Part shown: one piece after another, positions 10,322 to 20,001 of the stretch
Position numbering within the stretch: the stretch's first letter is position 1
How the letters are laid out: the number at the start of each line of letters is the position of its first letter
Assembly: GCA_013138975.1 (NCBI GenBank)
Contig: WTBR01000096.1
Coordinates: 1-61,952, forward strand
Direction: 5' to 3'
DNA from: Bacteroidales bacterium
GTDB taxonomy: Bacteria > Bacteroidota > Bacteroidia > Bacteroidales > UBA12077
DNA: 61,952 bases
Position numbers and translations under genes: made by a program
The notes under the pieces: generated by a model
Seen by the model: the letters and a program-made list of their open reading frames with translations, nothing else
Told to the model about the DNA's origin: nothing
The model's database searches: none

Positions 10322-10679
10322 AGAATTTAGGGATTGATTCCTATGAATAACAAAAGGAATGTTTATTTTGTTAAAATGGCTGGTATTTAGCCTGTTCTAT
10401 TCTAAATTATGAGATAGGACTATTCATAATATTTTTTTTATTTTTTTCTGATGATTTCATGATAGAATGCTATAAAGCGGATGATTCCATTTTTAAAAGT
10501 AAATGAACTTCGATGGGGCTGGTTTAAATAACAAAAATTTTAAAATTGAAATAAACAGCATTGGAAGATGCTTAAGCTTGTGCAATTATTGAGCTCAATC
10601 TGTTATTTTCTCGCAACTGTGTCTTATTCGCCTAGCCGATTGAAGTGGCTGGACGAATTAATTATACCAATTAATTTTC

Positions 10680-10760
10680 AAAATTACCTATAAATAATTT
10701 GAATTATTTTTTGAAGAAATATAAGTGAAAAAGAAACGAATTATATAGGTTATTTTGGTG
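10680..10760 (-). repeat. dispersed repeat B, copy 2
   Basis: The reverse complement of this stretch matches 61675-61850 almost base for base, except that the 61.7-kb copy is split by about 90 inserted bases. Its core also matches 20-50 at the start of the window. Confidence 0.7.
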
Positions 10761-10822
10761 TTTATGTGGTATGAAAATAAAAATAGAGTACTTAACTAAA
10801 TAATAGAAAAATGCTAAATACG

Positions 10823-10859
10823 GGTTAGGTTAGGTTAGGTTAGGTTAGGTTAGGTTAGG
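10823..10859 (+). repeat. short tandem repeat (GGTTA)x7.4
   Basis: Thirty-seven bases of perfect 5-bp repeats (GGTTA, equivalent to TTAGG) in a spacer. The number of repeats could vary by slippage. Confidence 0.95.
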
Positions 10860-11606
10860 AATGCTATATTAATTTGATTCCATACGGGATAATTGAATTA
10901 ATAAAATAATTAGAATATTTGATGAGCATTTTTCCACCACAGCACTTACAAACACCTCAGATGAGCATAGTCTATAAATCGAAGCAGCTCGGAACTTTTT
11001 ACAAACTGTAGAGTTAGCAGATATATTTACAAAAAAAAATAAGCTATTGTTAAGGTAATTCAAGTTTGCATAAAAAGGAAAATCTTCTTTTTGTTTGGCA
11101 TTTAATAGGATGATATTTAATATTAATTATCTTTAAATTCACAAAAAAAAGGATGTGGTTTTATATTTTTTCGTATGTATACGACATAATTGATTCTGCG
11201 AGGGCTAAATCAGCTTTTTGCAGGTACATATATAAATAGGTGGAACTCTGTCCCATCTAAGCAATAGTTGCAAATAATGCGTAAAAAAAGAATTTGGGTA
11301 ACTTCATCTTATTTTGACAAATAAAATATACAAGGAAAATTGTCTCGATTTGACAATGAATTTCTTTTAATTGATTGGTTCAGTTTTTTAATGATAAAAA
11401 AACATTTTTTTGCCTTCGCTCTTTTGCACTGACGTGCAATTTGAACTACCGCCCACTTTAAACACATTTGCTTCGCAATAAAGTTTAAATTTAGCAAGGC
11501 TTAATACACGTTTACTAACATTCACTAAGATTGAATATTAAAATATTGAAAAACACAATAATATTATTGCGTGATTATTATAAATTAGCAACTTTAAAAT
11601 AAAAAA

Positions 11607-13388
11607 ATGAAATCTTTATTAATCTTTTTAACACTATTTATATCCTTTTTAACACACGCCCAAAGCATTGACCAAATTAAAGCCAATAACAAAACCTACA
11701 TTTGGGGTGAAGGTACAGGTTCAACATTAAAAACAGCCGATAATGAAGCTCTTGCGTTTCTTATTGGGCAAATATCAACCCAGATAGAAAGTAGCTTCGA
11801 GTTACTAAAAAGTGAGTTAACAAAAAATAATAACAGCGAAATCACTGAAAAAGTGAATAGTGTTATTAAAACTTATTCTGATGCCACATTAAAAAATACT
11901 GAAAGAATTGTGGTAAGTAATGAACCCGATGCTAAAGTTTTCAGGTTTATAAAAAGAGCCGAACTGGATAAAATATTTGAGCAACGAAAAAATAAAATTC
12001 TGGAGCTGGCAGAATATGGCGAAAAAGCAGAACAAGAATATAAAATAGCTGATGCACTCAGATACTACTATTGGGGTCTAACTTTGCTTAAAAGTCACCC
12101 TGAAGGGAATACAATTCAATTTATAGATCAAAACGGAAAACAACAACTGCTTGCCATTTGGCTTCCCTCTTGTATCGATAATATTTTTTCTGATGTAAGT
12201 TGTTATGTTACAAATATTGAAGAAGAAGATAATTACAAAACTATTTTGTTATCGATAAATTATAAATCAAATCCTGTAGCAAATTTCGATTATTCATATT
12301 GGGATGGATCAGACTGGTCTAATCTGTTTTCGGCAAAAGACGGAAAGGGATTTGTTGATTTGTATGGAGTAGCAAAAGACATGAAAGAGTTAAAACTAAA
12401 AGCAGAATATATTTTTGAAGGAGAAGCTCGCATTAATAGGGAAATAGAAGATGTTCTTAGTAAAATAGAACCTATACCTTTCAGGAAATCGTATTATACT
12501 ATTCCGGTAGAAATAACAGAGAAGAAAACTGTCGAGGATAAAACTGGTGCTATTTTAACCGAAGTAAGTAAGTCCGAATGTTATAATAAGAATATTCAAC
12601 AAGTGTTTGGAGCCATTACGAATAAAAATTATGAATTAGTGAGAAATAATTTTACAGCAGATGGTTATGATGTATTTACTAAGCTGATTAAATACGGGAA
12701 TGCAAAAATACTTTCTGTACCGGAACTAAAATTTATAAAATTCGGAGAATCGGTTATTTGTCGATCCGTTCCAATGAGTTTTAATTTTAAATCAAATAGT
12801 AAGCAGTTTATCGAAAATGTAGTTTTTTATTTTAACGAAGATTGTAAAATAACAACATTATCGTTTGCATTATCTAAAAATGCTTTAATCGATATAATTA
12901 GTAAAGATGTTTGGAATGAAAAAGACAGATTAGTACTAGTTAGTTTTCTTGAACATTATAAAACTGCATATGCTTTGAAAAGACTTGATTATATTGAATC
13001 AATCTTTGCTGACGATGCTTTAATAATTACCGGATATTATTTGAAAGTAAAAAGCAACGGAGATAATCTGTTCCAAAATAATCGAATTATAAGATATAAC
13101 CGACAAAGCAAACAACAGTACATAAAGAATCTGAGTTATTCTTTCGGTAGTAAAGAGTATATTAATATAAAATTTGAAGAGAGCGAAATACGGAAAGCTG
13201 GTAAAGGAGGAGATATTTACGGAGTACAAATCAGACAGAATTATTATTCTTCAAATTACGGTGATGTTGGTTATTTATTTTTAATGGTCGATTTAAACGA
13301 TCCCGATACACCGATTATTCATGTTCGAACATGGCAACCCGAAAAAGATTCAACCGGCACTGTTTTTGGTTTAAGTGATTTTAATTGA
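11607..13388 (+). CDS. exported LPP20-like protein of unknown function
   Basis: A 593-residue protein with a clear signal peptide (residues 1-18, ending THAQ). The segment at about 29-120 (IWGEGTGSTLKTADNEAL and following helix) resembles the LPP20/FlgP-type fold seen in exported Bacteroidota proteins, where the Ala-rich helix carries ADNEAL-like residues. The rest is mixed alpha/beta with no recognised domain, including a central NTF2-like-looking part and a C-terminal segment rich in Tyr and Asp. It leads a group with the PEGA protein (52 bases downstream) and a repeat lipoprotein, suggesting a shared envelope role. Only the export and the LPP20 resemblance can be supported. Confidence 0.6.
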   Translation: MKSLLIFLTLFISFLTHAQSIDQIKANNKTYIWGEGTGSTLKTADNEALAFLIGQISTQIESSFELLKSELTKNNNSEITEKVNSVIKTYSDATLKNTERIVVSNEPDAKVFRFIKRAELDKIFEQRKNKILELAEYGEKAEQEYKIADALRYYYWGLTLLKSHPEGNTIQFIDQNGKQQLLAIWLPSCIDNIFSDVSCYVTNIEEEDNYKTILLSINYKSNPVANFDYSYWDGSDWSNLFSAKDGKGFVDLYGVAKDMKELKLKAEYIFEGEARINREIEDVLSKIEPIPFRKSYYTIPVEITEKKTVEDKTGAILTEVSKSECYNKNIQQVFGAITNKNYELVRNNFTADGYDVFTKLIKYGNAKILSVPELKFIKFGESVICRSVPMSFNFKSNSKQFIENVVFYFNEDCKITTLSFALSKNALIDIISKDVWNEKDRLVLVSFLEHYKTAYALKRLDYIESIFADDALIITGYYLKVKSNGDNLFQNNRIIRYNRQSKQQYIKNLSYSFGSKEYINIKFEESEIRKAGKGGDIYGVQIRQNYYSSNYGDVGYLFLMVDLNDPDTPIIHVRTWQPEKDSTGTVFGLSDFN

Positions 13389-13440
13389 ATCTAAATCTTG
13401 TTAAAAATATTGAAAAATTAATTATAAAACTCAGCACAAA

Positions 13441-15165
13441 ATGAGATTCAGTTTATTATTCCTAATTCTATTTATGCTATCAGTTACGCATATTTATTCA
13501 CAAAACATATCTGTTAAAAGTTTTCGTATGCTCGAAAAAGATATGGATGCACGAATAAATTATTCTAAGACAGACCAAAATGGAGAAAAATGTGCCATTA
13601 TAAAAGTTGTAACAACCGAACTGGGTTTTGTATGGGAAGGTGATGCTTTAGGTATAGTTAAAACAGATTTTAAAACCAGTGAATATTGCTTATATATACC
13701 CAGAGGAGCAAAAAGATTAACCATAAAGCACTCTAAGTTAGGAATGGTACGCGATTATATCTATCCTGTACCGATTAAAGAAGCAACTGTTTACGAGATG
13801 GTTTTAACAACAGCCAAGGTAACTACCATTGTTGAAGAATACGAAGTTCCTACTCAATGGCTGGTAATAAATTCTGAACCCGAAGGTGCAGATGTTTATA
13901 TCAACGAACTTTATGTTGGTATAACTCCATATTCGGGTAAAAAGGAAATTGGGAAATATACCTATCGTATCGAAAAAGGATTGTATCATCCTGAAGCAGG
14001 AGTAATGGAGCTTACAGCAGAAATAAAAAAAGAACTAAACTTAACTCTTAAAGCTAATTTTGGCTATGTTAAGATAAATACAAGTCCTGAACAAGACGCT
14101 TTGGTTGAAATTGACGGATTTCCGAAGGATCAGGAAACGCCATTTACTTCTGATAAATTATTACCAGGAAAACATCTAGCGACTCTTAAAAAGCTAATGT
14201 TTGAGCCTAGAACAATAGAATTTGAGATATACGAAGGAGAAACTACAGAACTAAACCTTGATTTGGAACCTACTTTTGCTACAATAAATATTACAACAGA
14301 CCCTAAAACTGATATATATATTGATGATGTTAGAAAAGGATTTGGGAGTTATTCTGAAAGATTAATGCCCGGAGTACATACATTTGAAGCAAAAAAAGAA
14401 AAATATATTAGCGATAAAAAACAACAGCAACTTTTTACAGGAGACAATAAAAGTTTTAGTTTACATCTAATAGCCAAGACCGGAAATGTTGATATAAACA
14501 GCAATCCCTTTGGTGCTGAAATTAAAATTGATGGTAAAAGCAATGGAAAAACGCCATCTACAATAAAGAATCTCTTAATAGGAGAGCATAAAGTGATTAT
14601 TGAAAAATCAGGATATGATTTAATAACTAAAAAAATCTTTATTAAGGAAAACAAAACAATAACTGTTGATGAAACTCTGGAAAAAGAACAGTTAGTAAAA
14701 AATAATAATTCCGAGATTAAAAATAAGAAAACATCTGAGCAATCAAGTATAAAAACTCCTAAAAATAGAAATAATGGAGGGCCAGCAAATATGTTTCTTT
14801 CTGTCCTCATACCAGGATTAGGAGATAAAAATGTTTCAGGAATTAGCGGAGCAAAAAGAACCTTATATACCTATGGATTAATTGCAGGAGGTTTTGCTTG
14901 TAAATTGTTGTCTAATATTGAATACAAAAATTATAATGATGCTACTTTACAATCCGATATGGATAAATATTACGAAAGTGCCAATACATATAACAAGCTA
15001 TATTACATATTAGAAGCATCCGGTGTTATAGTTTGGATATACGATATAGTGTGGGTTGCTAATAAGGGATTTAAAAACAAAAAGAATCTTCCAAAAAGCA
15101 GTTTTGATATGAATTACGATCCTAATATAAATGGAATGGCATTTTCGTTAAAAATAAATTTATAA
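13441..15165 (+). CDS. exported multi-PEGA-domain protein
   Basis: The protein has a signal peptide (residues 1-20, ending IYSQ) and an N-terminal domain of about 110 residues common in Bacteroidota. At least four PEGA-type beta modules follow (about 140-205, 206-275, 280-345 and 345-415), each with the pattern I-x-S-x-P-x-A-x-(V/I)-x-I-(D/N)-G. A low-complexity Lys/Asn linker (about 420-450) leads to a C-terminal region with two hydrophobic segments (VLIPGLGDKN... and ILEASGVIVWIYDIVWVA), like the DUF5683-type tails of Bacteroidota membrane proteins. PEGA domains are surface or periplasmic binding modules, not enzymes. It lies 52 bases after the LPP20-like gene and two bases before the lipoprotein gene, so it is almost certainly co-transcribed. 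Confidence 0.75.
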   Translation: MRFSLLFLILFMLSVTHIYSQNISVKSFRMLEKDMDARINYSKTDQNGEKCAIIKVVTTELGFVWEGDALGIVKTDFKTSEYCLYIPRGAKRLTIKHSKLGMVRDYIYPVPIKEATVYEMVLTTAKVTTIVEEYEVPTQWLVINSEPEGADVYINELYVGITPYSGKKEIGKYTYRIEKGLYHPEAGVMELTAEIKKELNLTLKANFGYVKINTSPEQDALVEIDGFPKDQETPFTSDKLLPGKHLATLKKLMFEPRTIEFEIYEGETTELNLDLEPTFATINITTDPKTDIYIDDVRKGFGSYSERLMPGVHTFEAKKEKYISDKKQQQLFTGDNKSFSLHLIAKTGNVDINSNPFGAEIKIDGKSNGKTPSTIKNLLIGEHKVIIEKSGYDLITKKIFIKENKTITVDETLEKEQLVKNNNSEIKNKKTSEQSSIKTPKNRNNGGPANMFLSVLIPGLGDKNVSGISGAKRTLYTYGLIAGGFACKLLSNIEYKNYNDATLQSDMDKYYESANTYNKLYYILEASGVIVWIYDIVWVANKGFKNKKNLPKSSFDMNYDPNINGMAFSLKINL

Positions 15166-15167
15166 AT

Positions 15168-16796
15168 ATGAAGTATAGAATTGTACTATTTATTGGTCTA
15201 ATTATCATATCCTACGGATGTGATGATTTTCAATGGGATTTAACTAGAGATAATCCATTGGATGATAATTTTGACAAAGAAAATAATGAAATTCCTACGC
15301 CTGCACGTATTGAATACAAGAGTTATGAAATTACATCTGATGATAATAATGATAATTTTATAACTAAAGGCGAAACAATTGATCTTAAAGTATATCTAAA
15401 GAATACAGGAGGAGCAACAGCGAATGCAGTCAAAGTAACATTTCAAACAAACAGTCCTAACGCTTCTATAATTTCGACTTCTTCCGATATTTCCTATGGA
15501 AATATGACTGCAAATAGCGAAGTTGCTGGACAATATTATTATTATGATTACAGTTTGCAATTTAAGGTATCAGATTCTGCACCAGTAAATACATCTATAA
15601 TTTTTTTTATGAATATTTCAGATGAAGCAGGAAATACATGGACAGATAATTTTTCAATAATAGTTCAAGAAATAAATAGCAATATTATATATTCAAAGAA
15701 TGAAATTACATCTGATGATAACAATGATAATTATATAACAAAAGGAGAAACTGTAGGGTTAAAGGTTTATTTGAAAAACACTGGAACAAGTACAGCTCTC
15801 TCAGTTTCAGCAGAAATTACAACTTCGAGTTCGTATGCGACAGTATTATCGTCTTATTCCGATGTTTCATATGGCGATATGGCTGCAAATAGTGAAGTTG
15901 CAGGACAATTTTCTTATTATGATTACAGTTTGCAATTTAAGGTTTCAGATTCTGCACCAGTAAATACTTCTATAACTTTTACAATGAATATTTCAGATGA
16001 AGCAGGAAATACATGGACAGATAACTTTTCAATAACTGTTCAAGAAATAAATAGCAATATTATATATTTAAAGAATGAAATTTATTCTGATGATAACAAT
16101 GATAATTATATAACAAAAGGAGAAACTGTAGGGTTAGAGGTTTATTTGAAAAACACTGGAACAAGTACAGCTCTCTCAGTTTCAGCAGAAATTACAACTT
16201 CGAGTTCGTATGCGACAGTATTATCGTCTTATTCCGATGTTTCATATGGTGATATGACTGCAAATAGTGAAGTTGCAGGACAATATTCTTATTATGATTA
16301 CAGTTTGCAATTTAAGGTTTCAGATTCTGCACCAGTAAATACTTCTATAACTTTTACCATTAATATATCAGATGAATTTGGGAATACTTGGGTAGATAAT
16401 TTTTCAGTAACTGTCCAAGAAATAAATAGCACAATAGTCTATTTGAAAAATGAAGTATTTTCAGATGATAATTCTAATGATTTAATAAATAGTGGTGAAA
16501 CAATTGGTCTTGATGTTTATTTGAAAAACACTGGAACAAGTACAGCTCTTTCAGTTTCGGCAGAATTTACAACTTCGAGTTCATATGCGACGGTATTATC
16601 GTCTTATTCCGATGTTTCATATGGCGATATGGCTGCAAATAGTGAAGTTGCAGGACAATATTCTTATTATGATTACAGTTTGCAATTTAAGGTTTCAGAT
16701 ATTGCACCAGTAGGTACAAATATTCCTTTTACAGTTAATATATCAGATGAATTTGGGAATGCTTGGACAGATAATTTTTCAATAACAGTTGAATGA
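15168..16796 (+). CDS. lipoprotein with four tandem 125-residue beta-sandwich repeats
   Basis: The N-terminus MKYRIVLFIGLIIISYGC is a lipoprotein signal with the lipobox cysteine at residue 18. Four near-identical modules follow, each exactly 125 residues (375 bp). They open with E-x-x-SDDN-x-x-D-x-(I)-x-x-GE-(T) and end with NISDE-(A/F)-GN-x-W-x-DNFS. The SDDNNDN.. motif looks like a calcium-binding loop, and the fold is probably CARDB-like, as in archaeal and bacterial surface proteins. The start is two bases after the PEGA gene stop, so this is the third gene of the envelope operon. The DNA of repeats 2-4 is nearly identical, which favours recombinational change of copy number. Binding target unknown. 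Confidence 0.75.
   Translation: MKYRIVLFIGLIIISYGCDDFQWDLTRDNPLDDNFDKENNEIPTPARIEYKSYEITSDDNNDNFITKGETIDLKVYLKNTGGATANAVKVTFQTNSPNASIISTSSDISYGNMTANSEVAGQYYYYDYSLQFKVSDSAPVNTSIIFFMNISDEAGNTWTDNFSIIVQEINSNIIYSKNEITSDDNNDNYITKGETVGLKVYLKNTGTSTALSVSAEITTSSSYATVLSSYSDVSYGDMAANSEVAGQFSYYDYSLQFKVSDSAPVNTSITFTMNISDEAGNTWTDNFSITVQEINSNIIYLKNEIYSDDNNDNYITKGETVGLEVYLKNTGTSTALSVSAEITTSSSYATVLSSYSDVSYGDMTANSEVAGQYSYYDYSLQFKVSDSAPVNTSITFTINISDEFGNTWVDNFSVTVQEINSTIVYLKNEVFSDDNSNDLINSGETIGLDVYLKNTGTSTALSVSAEFTTSSSYATVLSSYSDVSYGDMAANSEVAGQYSYYDYSLQFKVSDIAPVGTNIPFTVNISDEFGNAWTDNFSITVE
15310..16796 (+). repeat. four in-frame 375-bp tandem repeats
   Basis: The same segment (for example the codons for VYLKNTG) starts at 15391, 15766, 16141 and 16516, an exact 375-bp period. 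Copies 2-4 are almost identical at DNA level, and copy 1 is more diverged. They encode the repeats of the lipoprotein. Confidence 0.9.
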
Positions 16797-16986
16797 TATA
16801 GTAAAGGAGCTTATAAAGAGAAATTTAAAAGCGAATAAAAATATTTAATGAAACACTACCGATTTTATACCCAAATGATCTGGAATTTCGATAATTCCTG
16901 CAAGTATATCAATATATTATTACTATTTGTATATGGATTTGTTTATAAATTCAGTAATTTAATACAACAATTAAAATTCTAAAAAC

Positions 16987-17433
16987 ATGGAAATTTTTGG
17001 CATGACAATAAATGAGATATTAGTAGTATTAGCACTTTTCCTTATTGTAATTGATATCTTTTTTGCATCTGATGTACCAACTCATGTGGCTTATGTTCTA
17101 TTGACTATAAGATTTGCGAAAGAGATTGATATGTCAATACTTTATCAATTATTATTTGGAGTCCTAATTTGGTTTGCACTTGTGGCTTTTCACTATACTT
17201 TATGGAGAAAAGTTATTGAGAAGATTAATGATAAATTTATTTCACCCAGAAAACATACAGGTGGAATAGATGGATTAGTTGGGAAAGAAGGTATAATAAA
17301 AGAAGTTGAAGGAGAAATTTTTATTTCTATTCATGATGAGTTACATCAATTTGAAACCGAAACTGATAAAGAAGTTAAGGTTGGTGACAAGTGTATAGTT
17401 TTAAAAACAAAATCAAATAGATTACTAATTTAA
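16987..17433 (+). CDS. NfeD-family membrane protein (SPFH partner)
   Basis: A short NfeD-type protein (148 residues). Two membrane segments (about 9-27 and 55-76) are followed by a cytosolic or periplasmic OB-fold domain (about 90-148) with the pattern GLVGKEGIIK...GEIFISIHDELHQ...VGDKCIVL. NfeD proteins are the standard operon partners of stomatin/SPFH proteins and help assemble membrane microdomain scaffolds. The gene is 12 bases upstream of the SPFH gene, which is the conserved arrangement. It lies 190 bases after the envelope operon, so read-through from it is possible but not shown. Confidence 0.8.
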   Translation: MEIFGMTINEILVVLALFLIVIDIFFASDVPTHVAYVLLTIRFAKEIDMSILYQLLFGVLIWFALVAFHYTLWRKVIEKINDKFISPRKHTGGIDGLVGKEGIIKEVEGEIFISIHDELHQFETETDKEVKVGDKCIVLKTKSNRLLI

Positions 17434-17445
17434 AAAAGAAAAAAT

Positions 17446-18285
17446 ATGGCATTAATCTACACAATTCCTCAGAATCATGTTGTTTTAATTAAAAGATTTG
17501 GAAAGCATTCAAGAGTTCAAATGGATGGACTTCGATTCAAAATACCATTAATTGAGAGTATTAAATATGTAAGAGAATGGGATGGAACAGCAAATAAAAG
17601 AGGTTATCAAATTGAATTGTCGGAACAACAGACAGATACTCCTCCGAGACAATGTCAAACCCTTGATAATGTAACGATTGATGCGAATGCCTCAATTTAT
17701 TGGAGAATTATTGATCCTGTAAAAGCTATATATGATATTGATATATTACCTAAATCAATTGCTGATGTAGCACTTAATGCATTAAGAGCAAATATTGGTA
17801 AAATAAAACTTGATCAAGTATTATCAGAACGTCAGCATCTTAATGAGAAAATTGCAGCTCAATTAGCAGAAACTGCTGCAAAATGGGGTGTTCTGTTTAC
17901 TCGTGTTGAGATTCAGGAGATAAATTATAATGATGAAACTGCTGAAGCAATGATGCAAGAAATGGCGGCAGAAAGAAAAAAACGAGCTGTAATTGCAGAA
18001 GCAGAAGGTGAAGCAACGGCTGTAGAAACAATTGCAACAGCAGAAGCAAATGCTACATTAATACGTGCAGAAGCACAAGCAGAGGCACTCAAATTAATTG
18101 CAGAAGCAGAAAGCATTTATATTTCAAAACTATCAAAAAGTTCAAGTAAAGAAGTTGCAGGACAGATAATCATGGCACAAAAATATATTGATGGCATGAA
18201 GTCTATTTCCAACAACCCAAGTGATAAGGTTTTTTTACCAAATAGTTTCCAAGGAATGTTTGAGATTCCAACGACTAAGAAATAG
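17446..18285 (+). CDS. SPFH/Band 7 (stomatin-like) protein
   Basis: The SPFH domain occupies about residues 8-180, with the QTDTPPRQCQTLDNVTIDANASIYWRIIDP segment typical of slipins. It is followed by an Ala/Glu-rich coiled coil (about 175-235, EAEGEATAVETIATAEANA pattern). Unlike QmcA-type homologues, the N-terminus MALIYTIPQNHVVLIKRFG has no obvious membrane anchor, so membrane attachment probably depends on the NfeD partner encoded directly upstream or on a hydrophobic hairpin that is not obvious. SPFH proteins oligomerise into large membrane scaffolds that organise protein quality control. A strong terminator follows. Confidence 0.88.
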   Translation: MALIYTIPQNHVVLIKRFGKHSRVQMDGLRFKIPLIESIKYVREWDGTANKRGYQIELSEQQTDTPPRQCQTLDNVTIDANASIYWRIIDPVKAIYDIDILPKSIADVALNALRANIGKIKLDQVLSERQHLNEKIAAQLAETAAKWGVLFTRVEIQEINYNDETAEAMMQEMAAERKKRAVIAEAEGEATAVETIATAEANATLIRAEAQAEALKLIAEAESIYISKLSKSSSKEVAGQIIMAQKYIDGMKSISNNPSDKVFLPNSFQGMFEIPTTKK

Positions 18286-18327
18286 TTGTAACAAAATAAA
18301 AGATTATAATTAAATTCAATGAAAGAA

Positions 18328-18364
18328 GCTGTCTTAAAAGTAAAATGAGACAGCCTTTTTTTTT
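18328..18364 (+). terminator. rho-independent terminator of the NfeD-SPFH operon
   Basis: A 9-bp stem (GCTGTCTTA with TGAGACAGC, one G-T pair) is followed by C and nine T. It starts 42 bases after the SPFH stop codon. Confidence 0.9.
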
Positions 18365-18673
18365 GACATTAAACGATCTGTAATACTATAGATTTAACTA
18401 ATATAAATTATGCTGTTATGTATTTAATATAAGCCTACCATTACAAATTGTCAATACTTGGAGTTTAATTTCAATATTTTTTTAATAAAACTCGATATAA
18501 AAATATCCCGAGAGAATATTTCCTAATATCTGAAATAAAAATTCCAATAAGCACCCAGCTGGCGCTGACATGTTGTTGGTGTCTTTTTATTAACTCAAAC
18601 TACCCATAATGAAAAGAATAATGGCACAATAGGAAAGTAAAGTGCCTTAATGTATGAGTAATGTAACTTAATG

Positions 18674-18727
18674 TCATGCTGAGCCTGTGATATTCTAACA
18701 GTAATGGCACTTTATAGCTACCTGCAT
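18674..18727 (-). pseudogene. remnant of the 3' end of a pyrI-like gene
   Basis: Read on the minus strand, these bases give Q-V-A-I-K-C-H-Y-C-stop-N-I-T-G-S-A-stop, matching the zinc-binding C-terminus of the intact PyrI at 28966-29427 (QVAIKCHYCEKITDSA). About 41 bases align with four mismatches. Two in-frame stops show it is dead. It is either a fragment of a lost pyrI copy or a repeat that carries this piece. Confidence 0.65.
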
Positions 18728-18786
18728 TTTGGAAAAGCTATATGAAATATTTAAATGAAAGCTCCAAAGCTGAAATTACAGTTAAA

Positions 18787-18898
18787 CCTAATATCCGCAA
18801 GTGAATTTTCATTCTTCTGTAGATTAAGCAAATAGATGTGCCATGACTCACTTAAACAGATGACTGCTAATTGCTGTTTATTTGCTGATTATCATAAA
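18787..18898 (-). repeat. dispersed repeat A, copy 2
   Basis: This is the reverse complement of 377-490 with scattered mismatches. It lies about 150 bp upstream of the EamA transporter gene. Confidence 0.75.
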
Positions 18899-19047
18899 AG
18901 GCATGCCACATTTTGTGGTTTTATAGTTAAATATAAACTAAAGCCTTTATAAAAGAAATAATGTTAATTTTGCCAACTCCAGATCTGAGCTCGGGCATCT
19001 GACAGAAAATTTTATCGCATAAAATAAATCATTACATAGGATTAAAA

Positions 19048-20001
19048 ATGGATACGAAAGTAATAAACAGCAAAACAATAGGCGCATTACTAATTTGTAT
19101 TGCTGCAATACTTTGGGGATTTGATGGGGTTGTCTTAACCCCCAGGCTTCACAACTTAAATGTAGAATTAGTTGTTTTTATGCTGCATGTTATACCATTC
19201 TTACTTTTTAGTATCTTCATGTCCAAAGAGTACAAGAATTTAAAGGAGTTTACTAAATTAGATTTTCTGGGTTTCTTTTTGGTAGCATTGTTTGGAGGAG
19301 CTCTGGGAACCATGGCTATAGTCAAGGCTCTCTTTCTTGTAAACTTTCAACAACTTACTATTGTTGTTCTTTTGCAAAAGTTGCAACCTATATTTGCCAT
19401 TGCCCTTGCCTCAATAATACTGAAAGAAAAACTGAATGCAAAATTCCTTTTATGGGGGACAATAGCAATCTTTGGAGCATACTTTCTTACATTTGGCACT
19501 AAACTTCCTAATTTTGATACGGGTTCAAATACGATTCAAGCAGCTCTTTATGCTTTATTAGCAGCCTTTTCTTTTGGGAGTTCTACTGTTTTTAGTAAAA
19601 AGTTATTGACTAAATTCAACTTTAAAACAACTACTTTTTATCGCTATGGCTTTACTTCTGTTATTATGCTTATAATTGTTCTTATTGGCGGCAAATTAGC
19701 CCTAATAGAAAGTGTGACAAATACAAACTGGTTAATTATGGGTATAATCGCACTAACAACAGGGAGTGGTGCAATTTTCATTTATTATTACGGCTTAAAA
19801 AGTGTTAAGGCCATTGTAGCTACTATCTGTGAATTATGCTTTCCGATTTCAGCCGTAGTTTTCGATTATTTCATTAATGGTGAAATGATCTCTACAATTC
19901 AATGGATTAGTGCTATTCTTATGTTTTTTGCTATTATAATGATGAATAAAAGAGGAACTCCTAAAGTTAAGTATGCCAAGACTTTAGTAAAAAATAGCTA
20001 A
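19048..20001 (+). CDS. EamA/DMT-family membrane transporter
   Basis: A 317-residue protein with about ten hydrophobic membrane segments in two halves, the usual duplicated EamA layout. The first half begins GALLICIAAILWGFDG and the second begins ALYALLAAFSFGSSTVFSK. Members export or import small metabolites such as amino acids or nucleosides across the inner membrane, and the substrate cannot be read from sequence. The gene is monocistronic, preceded by dispersed repeat A and about 230 bp upstream of the exonuclease gene. Confidence 0.85.
   Translation: MDTKVINSKTIGALLICIAAILWGFDGVVLTPRLHNLNVELVVFMLHVIPFLLFSIFMSKEYKNLKEFTKLDFLGFFLVALFGGALGTMAIVKALFLVNFQQLTIVVLLQKLQPIFAIALASIILKEKLNAKFLLWGTIAIFGAYFLTFGTKLPNFDTGSNTIQAALYALLAAFSFGSSTVFSKKLLTKFNFKTTTFYRYGFTSVIMLIIVLIGGKLALIESVTNTNWLIMGIIALTTGSGAIFIYYYGLKSVKAIVATICELCFPISAVVFDYFINGEMISTIQWISAILMFFAIIMMNKRGTPKVKYAKTLVKNS

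Larger units (their letters stand above)
10322..11606. other. long intergenic region with TTAGG tandem repeat
   Basis: No credible gene was found in these 1.28 kb. The stretch contains dispersed repeat B (about 10680-10760) and a GGTTA tandem repeat (10823-10859). Short minus-strand frames at 10869-11063 and 11309-11497 have no recognisable content. Confidence 0.55.
18366..19047. other. intergenic region with gene remnant and dispersed repeat
   Basis: No intact gene. The region carries a decayed piece of a pyrI 3' end (18674-18727, minus strand) and a full copy of dispersed repeat A (18787-18898). Confidence 0.6.

Noticed and set aside
10823..10859. Telomere or plasmid-end signal
   Set aside because: The TTAGG repeat is internal and short, with no terminal context. 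Chance resemblance to arthropod telomeres.
11309..11497. 62-residue minus-strand frame
   Set aside because: Basic, low-information sequence in a spacer without promoter or relatives I recognise.
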